Numbered from the stretch's first letter, positions 1-6,439 are shown. The stretch: DNA of 12,370 nt from an uncultured Chloroflexota bacterium (GCA_937138275.1 CAKZOY010000291.1:1-12370); one strand, 5' to 3'. Numbers and translations are program-made. Notes: a model not told the origin generated them from the letters alone.

Positions 1-1232
1 CCAGCCGCAATTTCGGAGACCCGACCGAGTATCGTTACGGCTGGCCCGTCATCGCCGATGGCGCCGGCTACGTGCTGGTCAAAGTCCGGCTCGACTGGGA
101 CACGCTGTGGCGCGACTGGCCGCAGACCAACAGCGAGATGCGCCAGTTGCTGACCAGAAACCCCGGCGATCAGGCGCTCTTCGTGCTGGACCTGGACGAC
201 GGCAGGGTGCCGTACATCGCCAATGTGGGGCACGGCGGCTACGGCGACGGCGACTATATGCCGATGGGACCGCAGCCGGTCGTCAAGCGCCTGCCGAACG
301 GCAAGGAGGTCGTCTACACCATCATCCGCGCCAGACACGCCCACGATGCGCGTTGGGACTCGCACTTTGGCGAGATGGTGCTCGACAGCGCGACGGTGAG
401 CGGGTTGCAGGGAGGGGATGTGCGCTTCATCGCCTATGATTACCCGCCGGGGAGTGCGGCCCCTTATCTGCTCACCGATGAACAGCCGAATGTGACAGTG
501 GCGGGCGACTACCTCTTTGGCGCGCACTGGGAAGCGGGGTTTGCGATGCGCATCCTCGACCGCTCCGCTGCGCGCGGCAGTTTCAACGCCAAAATCACGA
601 CGCAACGCCTGGCGACCGTTGCGACCTCGCAAGACGCCACGGCGTGCCCGTTCAGCGCATCGCACTACTGCCCTGGCGGGCTGGAAAACACCCGCTTCTA
701 CGACTTCGGCTTCTACATCTACTACAACCAGGGAGCGGTGTATGACCGGTACTGGCGCGAGTATGCCGCGTGGGTGGTGAGCAACGAGAATGTCTACTTC
801 ATCAGCGCCGACGGCGCGCTGGTGGCGCTGACGAGCGGCAATCCCCAGGGGACGGCGCTGGCCGTCCCGTCGGCGGCCCCTCCTCCGCCTCCCCCACCGG
901 ACCCCGTTCCGGCGGCGACCATCCTCCACACCGAGGCGCGCGCCTGGGCCGGGCACACCGTGACCGTCACCGGCGTCCTGCGCTATGTGTTCAATAACGG
1001 CAAACAGGTGCTGCTGGGCTTTGCGAACCCCCACCAGGGCGCGTTCAAAGTCATCATCCGGCAGGAGAATTGGGAACGCTTTGACGGGGCGCCGGAGAGG
1101 TCGTACCATCCAGGTCAGCCGGTGGCCGTCGTCGGCACGATCGCCTGGTATCAGGGCGACCCGGCCATCTATGCTGTTGCGCCGGAGCAGATTCACGTCC
1201 TGTCCCACAGAGGAGGCCGCAATGTGCGCTGA
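1..1232 (+). CDS. Secreted beta-propeller-like protein with C-terminal OB-like domain (5' partial)
   Basis: The reading frame is open from the window edge (first full codon at 3), so the true start lies upstream; 409 residues are visible. The first ~270 residues alternate short beta-type stretches rich in Gly, Asp and aromatics and end in V-Y-F-I-S-A-D-G-A-L-V-A-L, which resembles the last blade of a PQQ-like beta-propeller. Two cysteines (C-P-F and Y-C-P-G) could form a disulfide, fitting an exported protein. A proline-rich linker (about 885-910) leads to a ~95-residue C-terminal domain (A-G-H-T-V-T-V-T-G-V-L) that looks like an OB-fold (inference). The stop overlaps the next gene's start by 11 bases, so the two are probably co-transcribed and translationally coupled. 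Exact function and substrate are unknown. Confidence is high that it is coding and moderate for the folds. Confidence 0.5.
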   Translation, partial: SRNFGDPTEYRYGWPVIADGAGYVLVKVRLDWDTLWRDWPQTNSEMRQLLTRNPGDQALFVLDLDDGRVPYIANVGHGGYGDGDYMPMGPQPVVKRLPNGKEVVYTIIRARHAHDARWDSHFGEMVLDSATVSGLQGGDVRFIAYDYPPGSAAPYLLTDEQPNVTVAGDYLFGAHWEAGFAMRILDRSAARGSFNAKITTQRLATVATSQDATACPFSASHYCPGGLENTRFYDFGFYIYYNQGAVYDRYWREYAAWVVSNENVYFISADGALVALTSGNPQGTALAVPSAAPPPPPPPDPVPAATILHTEARAWAGHTVTVTGVLRYVFNNGKQVLLGFANPHQGAFKVIIRQENWERFDGAPERSYHPGQPVAVVGTIAWYQGDPAIYAVAPEQIHVLSHRGGRNVR

Positions 1233-2679
1233 TCGCCTCACACACCGAAGGACCCGACCGGTCTGGCCAACTGTGCTGCTCATCCTGCTGATTGCGGCAC
1301 TTGCCGGAACTCCGGCGTTGGCCCGCCTGCCGCAGCAGCCGGACGACTCGTTCTCTGTCTACCTGCCGCTGGTGATGAAAGGCTGGTGCGCGCCGGAGAC
1401 GCTGCCGCGCATCAACGCGCCCCGCTTCGTCGGTTCTATCCCTTTTGAGCAGACCGCCATCGCCTGGTTCGGGCGCGTCTCGCCGACCCAGAACTATGCC
1501 GATATCCGCGTGGGGACCAATGCGACGGAACTGTACGTCTACGTGGCCATCTTTGACCGTGCCCTGTGGTACGACGAAACCCCCACCCGGGATACGCTCA
1601 CACAGTGGGATGCGGTCACTCTGCTGCTGGATACAGGCGACGGCGCCGCGCTCTCGTCCAGTTCCTGGCGCTTTGTGGCCCAACTCTACGGCGAGCCCAG
1701 CCCGGGGCGGCGCGCCGCCTATCGCGGGAGCGCCTCAGGCTGGCAGCCGACCGGCGTTGCGTTCGGCGCCGTGCCCGGCTGGCGCGGCAACGCCCTGAAC
1801 AACGACGACGACAGTGACCGCGGCTGGGCGATGGGCTTCACCATCCCCTTCACCAGCCTGGGATTGACCGGCGCGCCTCCGGGGGGGACATCCTGGCGCA
1901 TGGCCGTCATCCTCCACGACCGGGATTCACGGGCCGGCCCGCCGCTGGGCGATCAATCCTGGCCGCCTTCCGCTTCTCTGAACAGTCCGGGCTGCTGGGG
2001 CTTTCTGAACTTTGGCCTGCCGGCCTACCGTTCCAATGCCTCGCCCCGGGGTTCGCTGGTCATCCGGCGTCCCACGCAGGGCAGCCCGCTGGTGCCGGAT
2101 GCCGACGTCGGAGGGACGATCGCCAACCAGTGCCCGGGCGACGAGCACCATATCTGGAACGAGTGGGGCAACCGCAACGACGGCCGTGCGCCCGATTTCA
2201 ACATCCAGAATCAGTCGGATGTCGCCGACTGGCCCTGCTTTGCCAAGTACTATGTCACCTTTCCGCTGGATGGCATCCCGCGCGGCAAATCCATCATCTC
2301 GGCCACGCTGACGCTCTACCAGTTCGGCAATGCGGGCGGACCGGGCGAGGCGCAGCCGTCCTGGATTCAGGTGCTGATCGCCTCAGGAGACTGGCAGGAA
2401 ACCAGCATCACCTGGAACAACGCCCCGCTGGCCTACGAGAATTTCGGCGGGCGTTGGGTGTACCCGCTCGCCGATCACCCGGGCTGGCCAGGGGTGCCGC
2501 GCACCTGGGACGTCTCTTACGCCGTGGCGCGGGCTTATGGGCGCGGCGAACCGCTGCGCCTGGTCCTCTACGAAGCGGATTCGGCCTACCACAGCGGCAA
2601 GTACTTTGTCTCCTCCGACACGGGCGACTGGAACACAGCGGGCCGCCCACGCCTGGAGGTGGTGTGGGGAGAGCCATGA
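1222..2679 (+). CDS. Secreted CBM9-like / DNRLRE domain protein
   Basis: 485 residues. The ATG at 1222 is chosen because GAGGAGG lies just upstream (1210-1216) and a textbook signal peptide follows: basic R-R-T-R, hydrophobic V-L-L-I-L-L-I-A-A-L, then A-L-A near residue 34. The frame is open further upstream, but that part is only the other strand of gene overlap. Next comes V-Y-L-P-L-V-M-K (about 46-53), a segment I associate with exported Chloroflexota proteins. Residues ~60-265 resemble a CBM9-type carbohydrate-binding domain (T-E-L-Y-V-Y-V-A-I-F-D, then W-D-A-V-T-L-L-L-D). Residues ~275-483 match the DNRLRE domain (S-A-T-L-T-L-Y-Q-F, then W-Q-E-T-S-I-T-W-N-N-A-P, ending R-P-R-L-E-V-V-W). 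DNRLRE domains occur in large surface or secreted proteins. No catalytic domain is seen, so a binding or structural role outside the cell is inferred. Confidence 0.5.
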   Translation: MCADRLTHRRTRPVWPTVLLILLIAALAGTPALARLPQQPDDSFSVYLPLVMKGWCAPETLPRINAPRFVGSIPFEQTAIAWFGRVSPTQNYADIRVGTNATELYVYVAIFDRALWYDETPTRDTLTQWDAVTLLLDTGDGAALSSSSWRFVAQLYGEPSPGRRAAYRGSASGWQPTGVAFGAVPGWRGNALNNDDDSDRGWAMGFTIPFTSLGLTGAPPGGTSWRMAVILHDRDSRAGPPLGDQSWPPSASLNSPGCWGFLNFGLPAYRSNASPRGSLVIRRPTQGSPLVPDADVGGTIANQCPGDEHHIWNEWGNRNDGRAPDFNIQNQSDVADWPCFAKYYVTFPLDGIPRGKSIISATLTLYQFGNAGGPGEAQPSWIQVLIASGDWQETSITWNNAPLAYENFGGRWVYPLADHPGWPGVPRTWDVSYAVARAYGRGEPLRLVLYEADSAYHSGKYFVSSDTGDWNTAGRPRLEVVWGEP

Positions 2680-2774
2680 TCCGGATGGCGCTGATGCTCA
2701 TCTTTGACGGCGTTGCGTGCGTCACACTCTGCCCGATGGCAAACCCATCCCATAATCCATCCGGAAAGCGGTGA
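2676..2774 (+). CDS. Possible tiny coupled ORF (32 aa), doubtful
   Basis: An ATG at 2676 overlaps the preceding stop in an ATGA arrangement, which often marks translational coupling. The product would be 32 residues with a short hydrophobic start (M-A-L-M-L-I-F) and no recognisable domain. Its stop overlaps the GTG of the next ORF in the same way (GTGA at 2771-2774). The tight spacing is the only support. It may be a chance frame or the remains of a longer gene. Confidence 0.5.
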   Translation: MIRMALMLIFDGVACVTLCPMANPSHNPSGKR

Positions 2775-2974
2775 AACGGGTCTTCTTCTTGCTGCTCCTG
2801 GGCCTGATCCTGGCTGCCCGTATGCCAATTCGCCCGTCTGCCGAAGCGGGGAATGGAGAGACAGCAGGGCATCGGCAACGATGCCGACCTTCACGCCACA
2901 CTTTCTTGGGAGGCGGATTTACGCGGATGCTCGCGGATTCTTTTATAAGAGGTTCAAGCGCTCGCGCGAGGTGA
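2771..2974 (+). pseudogene. Signal-peptide-bearing gene, apparently truncated
   Basis: A GTG at 2771 opens a frame with a convincing signal peptide: K-R, then a run of hydrophobic residues (V-F-F-L-L-L-L-G-L-I-L), then P-S-A-E-A as a likely cleavage site near residue 26. After about 35 residues the frame turns into low-quality arginine-rich sequence and runs through the 10-bp-periodic repeat at 2911-2941 into antisense sequence of the regulator relic. This reads as an exported-protein gene cut off by a rearrangement between about 2880 and 2945. The Shine-Dalgarno is weak (GGAAAG very close to the GTG), so coupling to the upstream stop is likely if it is translated at all. The original product cannot be identified. 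Confidence 0.5.
2911..2941. repeat. 10-bp-periodic GCGGA repeat at a breakpoint
   Basis: Three GCGGA cores recur every 10 bases (starting at about 2913, 2923 and 2933). On the minus strand they read as TCCGCG-type units separated by AGCA and TAAA. The repeat lies exactly between the truncated signal-peptide gene and the truncated regulator gene. From memory, similar periodic TCCGCG/CGCGGAT stretches are scattered in several bacterial groups. No coding function is evident. Confidence 0.5.
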
Positions 2975-3624
2975 CCAACAGGGTGAGGCGCGGGGCAGCG
3001 CGCAGGATGTCCAGCACCAGCGCCGCGCCGCCCGCGGGCAGCAGTTGCTCAAAGTTATCCAGCACCAGCAACGCCTCGTACCGGCCGTCGCGCAATACCC
3101 GCAGCAACTGGCTACGGATCTCCTGCGCGCCGGCCAGGGGGATGTGGAGCGCGCGGGCGATGCCCAGCACCAGGTCGGCCTCGCTTTCGGCCTCGGTCAG
3201 CGCGACCCAGTAGACGCCGTCGGCGAACGCTTCCGCCTGCGCCAGCGCCGCCTGCAGGGCCAGCCGCGTTTTGCCGATGCCGCCCGGGGCCGGTCAGGGT
3301 GACCCGGCGCGTCTGCGGATCTTCCAGCCGCGCGTTCAGCAGGGCCAGTTCGGCTTCGCAGCCGATGAAGGGCGTCAGCGGCAGCGGCAGGTCGGGGGAA
3401 GGGTGCGGACGGCCTCCGGCGGCGCAGTCAACGGCGCGCCAGCGCGGATCTGCGCCTCCAGCGCGCGGGTCTCGGCCGTCGGCTCCAGGCCCAGTTTGGC
3501 AGCGAGGGTGGGTCGGCAGGCTTCCAACTGTTCCAGGGCAGCGGCGCGACGGCCCTCCAACGTCAGCAGGCGCGTCCGCTGCTGATGGGCGGCCTCCGCC
3601 AGGGCTCCAGCGCCAGCGACCGTG
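2943..3624 (-). pseudogene. BTAD / NB-ARC-type (SARP-like) transcriptional regulator, decayed fragment
   Basis: Read 3'-ward on the minus strand, the pieces of one gene appear in order but in three frames. First is R-S-L-A-L-E-P-W-R and then A-A-H-Q-Q...L-L-T-L-E-G-R-R-A-A-A-L-E-Q-L-E-A-C (about 3620-3410), the end of a bacterial transcriptional activator domain. Next is L-P-L-P-L-T-P-F-I-G-C-E-A-E-L (about 3395-3345), the usual lead into the ATPase. Last is the Walker A G-P-G-G-I-G-K-T-R-L-A (about 3290-3260), then Walker B L-L-V-L-D-N-F-E-Q-L and the T-S-R-E-R-L motif (about 3065-2950). Frame breaks lie near 3605, 3390 and 3288. The protein stops at 2943, directly before the 2911-2941 repeat, losing most of the ATPase and everything beyond. 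The N-terminal DNA-binding domain is also missing because homology begins at the toxin gene's stop. It is not expected to be functional. Confidence 0.5.
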
Positions 3625-4041
3625 CTATTCGGGGCCTCGCATTGGGACCACTGCCGCGGCGCGCTCCCGCTGTTCGGCATCCAGTGTGATGAGCGTGGCG
3701 CCAAAGCGCCGCGCCACCGCCACATAGACGGCGTCGCTGCCGCGCAGGCGATGGCGGGCGGCGATCTCGGCGGCGGCATGCGCCAGGAGTTCGTCGAGGT
3801 TGACCAGCGTAAGCGAGGGCAATTGTTGAATCTCCCGCATCCAGTTCAATGCCATTTGCGTATTGTTCTGCTTACGCGCCAGCGACGCGACGACCTCCAC
3901 CAGCATCAGGGTGGGCACCACAATCGGTGTATCTGTTTTGAAAAGCTCGGTGAGAAAGTTCCAACTCTGGTCGCTGCCGGTCTCGGAGGGGCTGAACGCA
4001 TTGACAAAGACGCTGGCATCAATGGTGAGGGTTTCGCTCAT
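3625..4041 (-). CDS. vapC: PIN-domain ribonuclease toxin (VapC family)
   Basis: 138 residues, the usual VapC length. The acidic residues expected for the PIN active site are in place: D8 in T-I-D-A-S, E49 in L-M-L-V-E-V, D103 in G-S-D-A-V-Y and D121 in I-T-L-D-A-E. VapC proteins are Mg-dependent ribonucleases that cut tRNA or rRNA when freed from their antitoxin. The ATG at 4041 overlaps the antitoxin's TGA (ATGA, 4038-4041), so the two are translationally coupled in antitoxin-toxin order. No frameshift or missing catalytic residue is seen, so it should be active, unlike the genes beside it. The RNA target cannot be told from sequence. Its stop directly abuts the decayed BTAD gene. Confidence 0.5.
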   Translation of the reverse strand: MSETLTIDASVFVNAFSPSETGSDQSWNFLTELFKTDTPIVVPTLMLVEVVASLARKQNNTQMALNWMREIQQLPSLTLVNLDELLAHAAAEIAARHRLRGSDAVYVAVARRFGATLITLDAEQRERAAAVVPMRGPE

Positions 4042-4292
4042 CGGCGCATCTCCGAGAGGATTTCCACCGCGCTTTTCTCGCTCTGCCAGCCCTTCCCTAG
4101 TTCCTCGCGGATCGCCTCCAACCGCGCCCAGACCTCGTCCGGGTCGGGCGGCGGGGGCGCGGCGTCCACGGGCAGCAGGACGGCGACCGGCTCGCCGCGC
4201 TGGGTGATGATGTAGCGGGCGCGGCTTTCCTTGACCGCGCGCACCAGTTCCGAGGCGCGGGCCTTCAGTTCGCGGATGCCGATTTTCTCCAT
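4038..4292 (-). CDS. Phd/YefM-type antitoxin partnering the adjacent PIN toxin
   Basis: 84 residues. The start is the ATG at 4292, with AGGGAGAG five bases upstream and a promoter whose predicted start site is about 30 bases away; an upstream in-frame GTG at 4340 would fall before that start site. Residues 1-41 (M-E-K-I-G-I-R-E-L-K-A-R-A-S-E-L-V, then Q-R-G-E-P-V-A-V-L) are the classic Phd/YefM DNA-binding fold. A proline-rich linker (P-P-P-P-D-P, 46-51) leads to a C-terminal tail that should wrap the toxin. The protein neutralises the PIN toxin and very likely represses its own promoter through the dyad at 4307-4328. Bases 4111-4173 are duplicated at 4501-4563 in the neighbouring relic. Confidence 0.5.
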   Translation of the reverse strand: MEKIGIRELKARASELVRAVKESRARYIITQRGEPVAVLLPVDAAPPPPDPDEVWARLEAIREELGKGWQSEKSAVEILSEMRR

Positions 4293-4306
4293 CAGTGCTC
4301 TCCCTT

Positions 4307-4328
4307 TGTGGTTACTTTTGTAACTACA
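4307..4328. promoter_or_regulatory. Dyad operator of the first toxin-antitoxin pair
   Basis: GTTAC-TTTT-GTAAC at 4311-4324 is a perfect 5-4-5 inverted repeat. Allowing one mismatch it extends to TGT...ACA at 4307-4328. It covers the predicted transcription start and touches the -10 box, the expected position for autorepression by the antitoxin or the antitoxin-toxin complex. That this protein binds here is inference. Confidence 0.5.
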
Positions 4329-4356
4329 TTGTACCCCCATTCCGGCCTGGTGTCAA
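4328..4356 (-). promoter_or_regulatory. Sigma-70 promoter of the first toxin-antitoxin pair
   Basis: On the minus strand, TTGACA (4356-4351), a 17-base spacer and TACAAT (4333-4328) form an almost perfect housekeeping promoter. Transcription should begin near 4321, about 30 bases before the antitoxin ATG at 4292. Confidence 0.5.
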
Positions 4357-4404
4357 CCGGGTGTTTGGGGTGCGTGGCGTGTGACGCAGCAAGAGAGAGG
4401 CGGG

Positions 4405-4575
4405 CTATCGGGTGTTGATTGAGCCGCACGGGGCGGCACAGGCGGCGGCGCGCTTGGTACTCGGCGCCCAGCGTGATCAGCGCCACGTCACCCCTGGTCC
4501 AGCGCCTCCAGCCGCGCCCAGACCTCGTCCGGGTCCGGCGGCGGGGGCGCGGCGTCCACGGGCGCATGCGCGTTG
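4405..4575 (-). pseudogene. Collapsed relic of a third antitoxin-toxin pair
   Basis: On the minus strand, 4575-4488 encodes A-P-V-D-A-A-P-P-P-P-D-P-D-E-V-W-A-R-L-E-A-L, matching residues ~41-60 of the intact antitoxin at 4038-4292. Bases 4501-4563 match 4111-4173 at 60 of 63 positions. It ends in a TGA that overlaps sequence reading V-A-L-I-T-L-G-A-E-Y-Q-A-R, which resembles the C-terminal A-T-L-I-T-L-D-A-E-Q-R-E-R of the intact PIN toxin. In the relic the last catalytic Asp is Gly. A one-base frame change continues the match as A-R-A-A-A to a stop at 4405. The antitoxin's DNA-binding half and nearly all of the toxin are missing, so this looks like an internal deletion of a former vapBC copy. 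It is not functional as a pair. Confidence 0.5.
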
Positions 4576-4687
4576 CCAGCAACATTGGGAGGCAACTCTG
4601 CCTTGCTCGTCGAACGGTCAGGCCGGGTTACTCTGTCCTTCCGGGCAAGAGAACGTGACGAGCGATGACCTCGCTCCTGGCTGCGTG
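4576..4687. other. Short spacer with no recognisable gene
   Basis: This lies between the vapBC relic and the stop of the second PIN toxin. I see no gene in it. A short hairpin, GAGCG-N7-CGCTC, sits near 4657-4673 without a T-tract. Confidence 0.5.
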
Positions 4688-5110
4688 CTAGTCGGCGTGG
4701 CCCCAATCTCCGATCCAGCGCACCCACGGCAGGTGAGCGCGGACGGCGTTGTACAACCGCCGGTCTCCGGTGACCAACTCGTCGCTCCGCGCCTCGGCCA
4801 GCGCCAGGTACGCGGCATCGTAGGCGGAGCGGTCGAGCCGGTGCGCCAGGGGCAACATCTGCTGCCAGGTCACCCATTCCAGTTCGATACCCAACCCCTC
4901 GAACGCTGCCAGGATAGACTCTCCGTCCTCGACGCTGATACGCCCCCGACGTATGGCCTGGACAACGGCATTGGTCACCTCGTACCGCATCAGCATGGGG
5001 GCAGCCAGGCGGACGAGCCCGGCGACGTGTTCGCGGATCAGCGCCTGGGCCTGAGCCTGCTCCTCGTCCGGGAAGAATGCCCGCAAGACTGCACTGGCAT
5101 CTACGATCAT
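4688..5110 (-). CDS. vapC: PIN-domain ribonuclease toxin (VapC family), second copy
   Basis: 140 residues. The acidic PIN residues are all present: D4 in M-I-V-D-A-S-A-V, E44 in M-R-Y-E-V-T-N, D98 in A-Y-D-A-A-Y and D116 in V-T-G-D-R-R-L-Y. It therefore looks like an active Mg-dependent RNase toxin. The ATG at 5110 overlaps the antitoxin stop (ATGA, 5107-5110). It is clearly a different subfamily from the first toxin: the N-terminus is shorter and the last motif is T-G-D-R-R rather than T-L-D-A-E. The two pairs are therefore not recent duplicates. No transcription terminator with a T-tract follows its stop, so readthrough toward the first pair is possible. Confidence 0.5.
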   Translation of the reverse strand: MIVDASAVLRAFFPDEEQAQAQALIREHVAGLVRLAAPMLMRYEVTNAVVQAIRRGRISVEDGESILAAFEGLGIELEWVTWQQMLPLAHRLDRSAYDAAYLALAEARSDELVTGDRRLYNAVRAHLPWVRWIGDWGHAD

Positions 5111-5370
5111 CCTCGCCCCTCCAATTCCTCGCGCGAAGTCTGGAACAGCTCCTCGGCGGTTACTCCGCTCTCACGTAGCGTTTTGGCGATGCGCAGCATC
5201 TGCAAATATGCCTGCACCTGGCGCAAGCGTGCGTACTCCTGGGGCGAGATGATGACCCCTACCGGCTCGCCCCGCCGCAAGATCGTGATCGGCCCCTCCT
5301 CGACCTTGTTCAACCAGCGAGAAAGGCGGTTATGCGCTTCGGCAACTGAGATAGAGAATCGAGTATTCAT
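5107..5370 (-). CDS. Phd/YefM-type antitoxin partnering the second PIN toxin
   Basis: 87 residues from the ATG at 5370. This start is preferred over an in-frame ATG at 5394 because the latter lies inside the -10 box, whereas GAAGGAG sits 9 bases before 5370. Residues 1-50 (S-V-A-E-A-H-N-R-L-S-R-W-L-N-K-V-E-E-G-P, then L-R-R-G-E-P-V-G-V-I-I-S-P-Q-E-Y) form a clear Phd/YefM DNA-binding domain. The rest is a helical, glutamate-rich tail (E-E-L-F-Q-T-S-R-E-E-L-E) that should bind and inhibit the PIN toxin. Autoregulation through the dyad at 5400-5413 is inferred. Confidence 0.5.
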   Translation of the reverse strand: MNTRFSISVAEAHNRLSRWLNKVEEGPITILRRGEPVGVIISPQEYARLRQVQAYLQMLRIAKTLRESGVTAEELFQTSREELEGRG

Positions 5371-5393
5371 AGTATACCGCTCCTTCATAGACA

Positions 5394-5422
5394 ATTATAG
5401 TATCACAAGATACCGATGTCAA
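5394..5422 (-). promoter_or_regulatory. Consensus sigma-70 promoter of the second toxin-antitoxin pair
   Basis: On the minus strand, TTGACA (5422-5417), exactly 17 bases, then TATAAT (5399-5394): both hexamers match the sigma-70 consensus perfectly. Such a strong promoter implies that repression controls it. The tail of the STAND/SNF2 relic's reading frame runs into these bases (stop at 5403). Confidence 0.5.
5400..5413. promoter_or_regulatory. Dyad in the promoter spacer (candidate operator)
   Basis: GTATC-ACAA-GATAC is a perfect 5-4-5 inverted repeat lying between the -35 and -10 boxes of the second toxin-antitoxin promoter. A related GGTAT stretch recurs on the minus strand beside the start codon (about 5378-5372). 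Binding here would block RNA polymerase. The role as antitoxin operator is inferred from position and symmetry. Confidence 0.5.
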
Positions 5423-6364
5423 CTGCCCAACTGGTTGTTATTTCTGGGCATGGCAGCGTGAGCAAATGGGCCGTTGCTGGCGCGTGCAGACTCCCCTTCC
5501 CGGCCTCCTCGGCGGCCTTGCCCAGGCCGCTGTCGTCGGCCAGGAAGAGGCGGGAGAAGGGCATGCTCACGATGCGGCGCAGGGGGACCAGTTGGTGTGG
5601 TTCCAGCACCAGCCGTCCCCAATCCACGGCGCCCAGGTGGCCGCGGCCGTAGGAGAGGGTCAGGCGGAAGGCGTCGTGGAGCGCTTTCCACTGCAGGGGG
5701 TCCCAGCCGGGGGCGCCCAGCGTCCAGGAGAGGGTAGGCGTGTGGGCGCGGGTGATGGGCTCCAGTTGAGCGGGAGGCAGCCTTTCCAGCGCCCCCAGCA
5801 CCTGATGGGCTTCCAGCCGGGTGAGCAGGTCGCCCACTTCCCTCCGAGGAGTGAGTCGCCCCAGCGGAAAGCGCTGCAGGCGGGCCAGGCGGCCCAGTTG
5901 GGCCTCCAGGCCACTGTTCTCCCACTCGTTCTGGCGCGCCGTCCCCAGCAGCACGAAGGGGAGTCCGCTCTCGTTCGGGTTGCTCACCAGACCCAACAGG
6001 TTTTCTACCCACGGCAGGCCATTCAGGCAGATCACCAGCCGACGCTCGCCCTGGAAGGCATGGCGGTAGGGTGCGGTGACATAGCCGTGGTGTTCCCAAA
6101 GGATGATGAAGCCGGCCTGGCTGAGCTCCCAGGCAGTGCGCATCAAGAGGGTTGTCTTGCCTTCGCCGGAGGGGTCCAGCACTACGCCGATGCGCTGCGG
6201 CGGCAGCGAACGCGGGCAAAGTCCAGCGGCTCCTCGGAGGCGTGCTGCCGGGCGTCGTGATCAAGGGCGATGTTGGCCCAGTTCGGTCGCGTGCTGTTGT
6301 AAAAGTCGGCGGGAGCGCGTTGGGCTTGCACCTGCGGAAATCGTCGGTCGGCAGACGTTAACAC
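5403..6364 (-). pseudogene. STAND-type NTPase fragment joined to a truncated SNF2-like helicase
   Basis: A frame from a GTG at 6364 (F-Y-N-S-T-R-P-N-W-A-N-I-A) shifts near 6205 into the frame open to 5403. The second frame holds V-V-L-D-P-S-G-E-G-K-T-T-L-L (Walker A, about 6190-6150), a V-I-C-L-N-G stretch, and L-L-G-T-A-R-Q-N-E-W-E-N (about 5945-5910). Together with L-E-A-H-Q-V-L-G-A-L-E-R-L-P this is typical of novel STAND NTPases. After about 5750 it changes character: L-S-Y-G-R-G-H-L-G-A-V-D-W-G-R-L, then L-E-P-H-Q-L-V-P-L-R-R and F-L-A-D-D-S-G-L-G-K (about 5540-5517). This is the start of a SNF2-family helicase, as in DrmD- or RapA-like proteins. The helicase ends just after Walker A, where the expected T-x-E-A-G is replaced by A-A-E-E-A-G, and all other helicase motifs are absent. 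It could be a natural fusion cut short or two genes joined by deletion. It is very probably inactive. Confidence 0.5.
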
Positions 6365-6385
6365 CCCCCATCCCCCCGGCCTCGG

Positions 6386-6403
6386 TATGGGTAGGTTTTT
6401 TGG
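6386..6403 (+). repeat. TATGGGTAGGTTTTTTGG repeat, copy 1
   Basis: An 18-base motif repeated exactly at 6422-6439 in direct orientation and almost exactly at 6643-6660 in inverted orientation. Confidence 0.5.
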
Positions 6404-6421
6404 CAGCCCCCTCCCCCCTCA

Positions 6422-6439
6422 TATGGGTAGGTTTTTTGG
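6422..6439 (+). repeat. TATGGGTAGGTTTTTTGG repeat, copy 2
   Basis: An exact direct copy, 36 bases after the first. C-rich sequence separates them. Confidence 0.5.

Noticed and set aside
985..1221. N-terminal extension of the CBM9/DNRLRE gene
   Set aside because: The extension overlaps the upstream gene in another frame and would bury the signal peptide; ATG 1222 has a strong Shine-Dalgarno.
4412..5461. A 349-codon plus-strand open frame
   Set aside because: It runs antisense through the vapBC relic and the second TA pair, which have catalytic residues, Shine-Dalgarno sites and promoters on the minus strand.
5466..6260. A 264-codon plus-strand open frame
   Set aside because: It is antisense to the STAND/SNF2 relic; its translation has no recognisable motif while the minus strand shows Walker A and helicase signatures.
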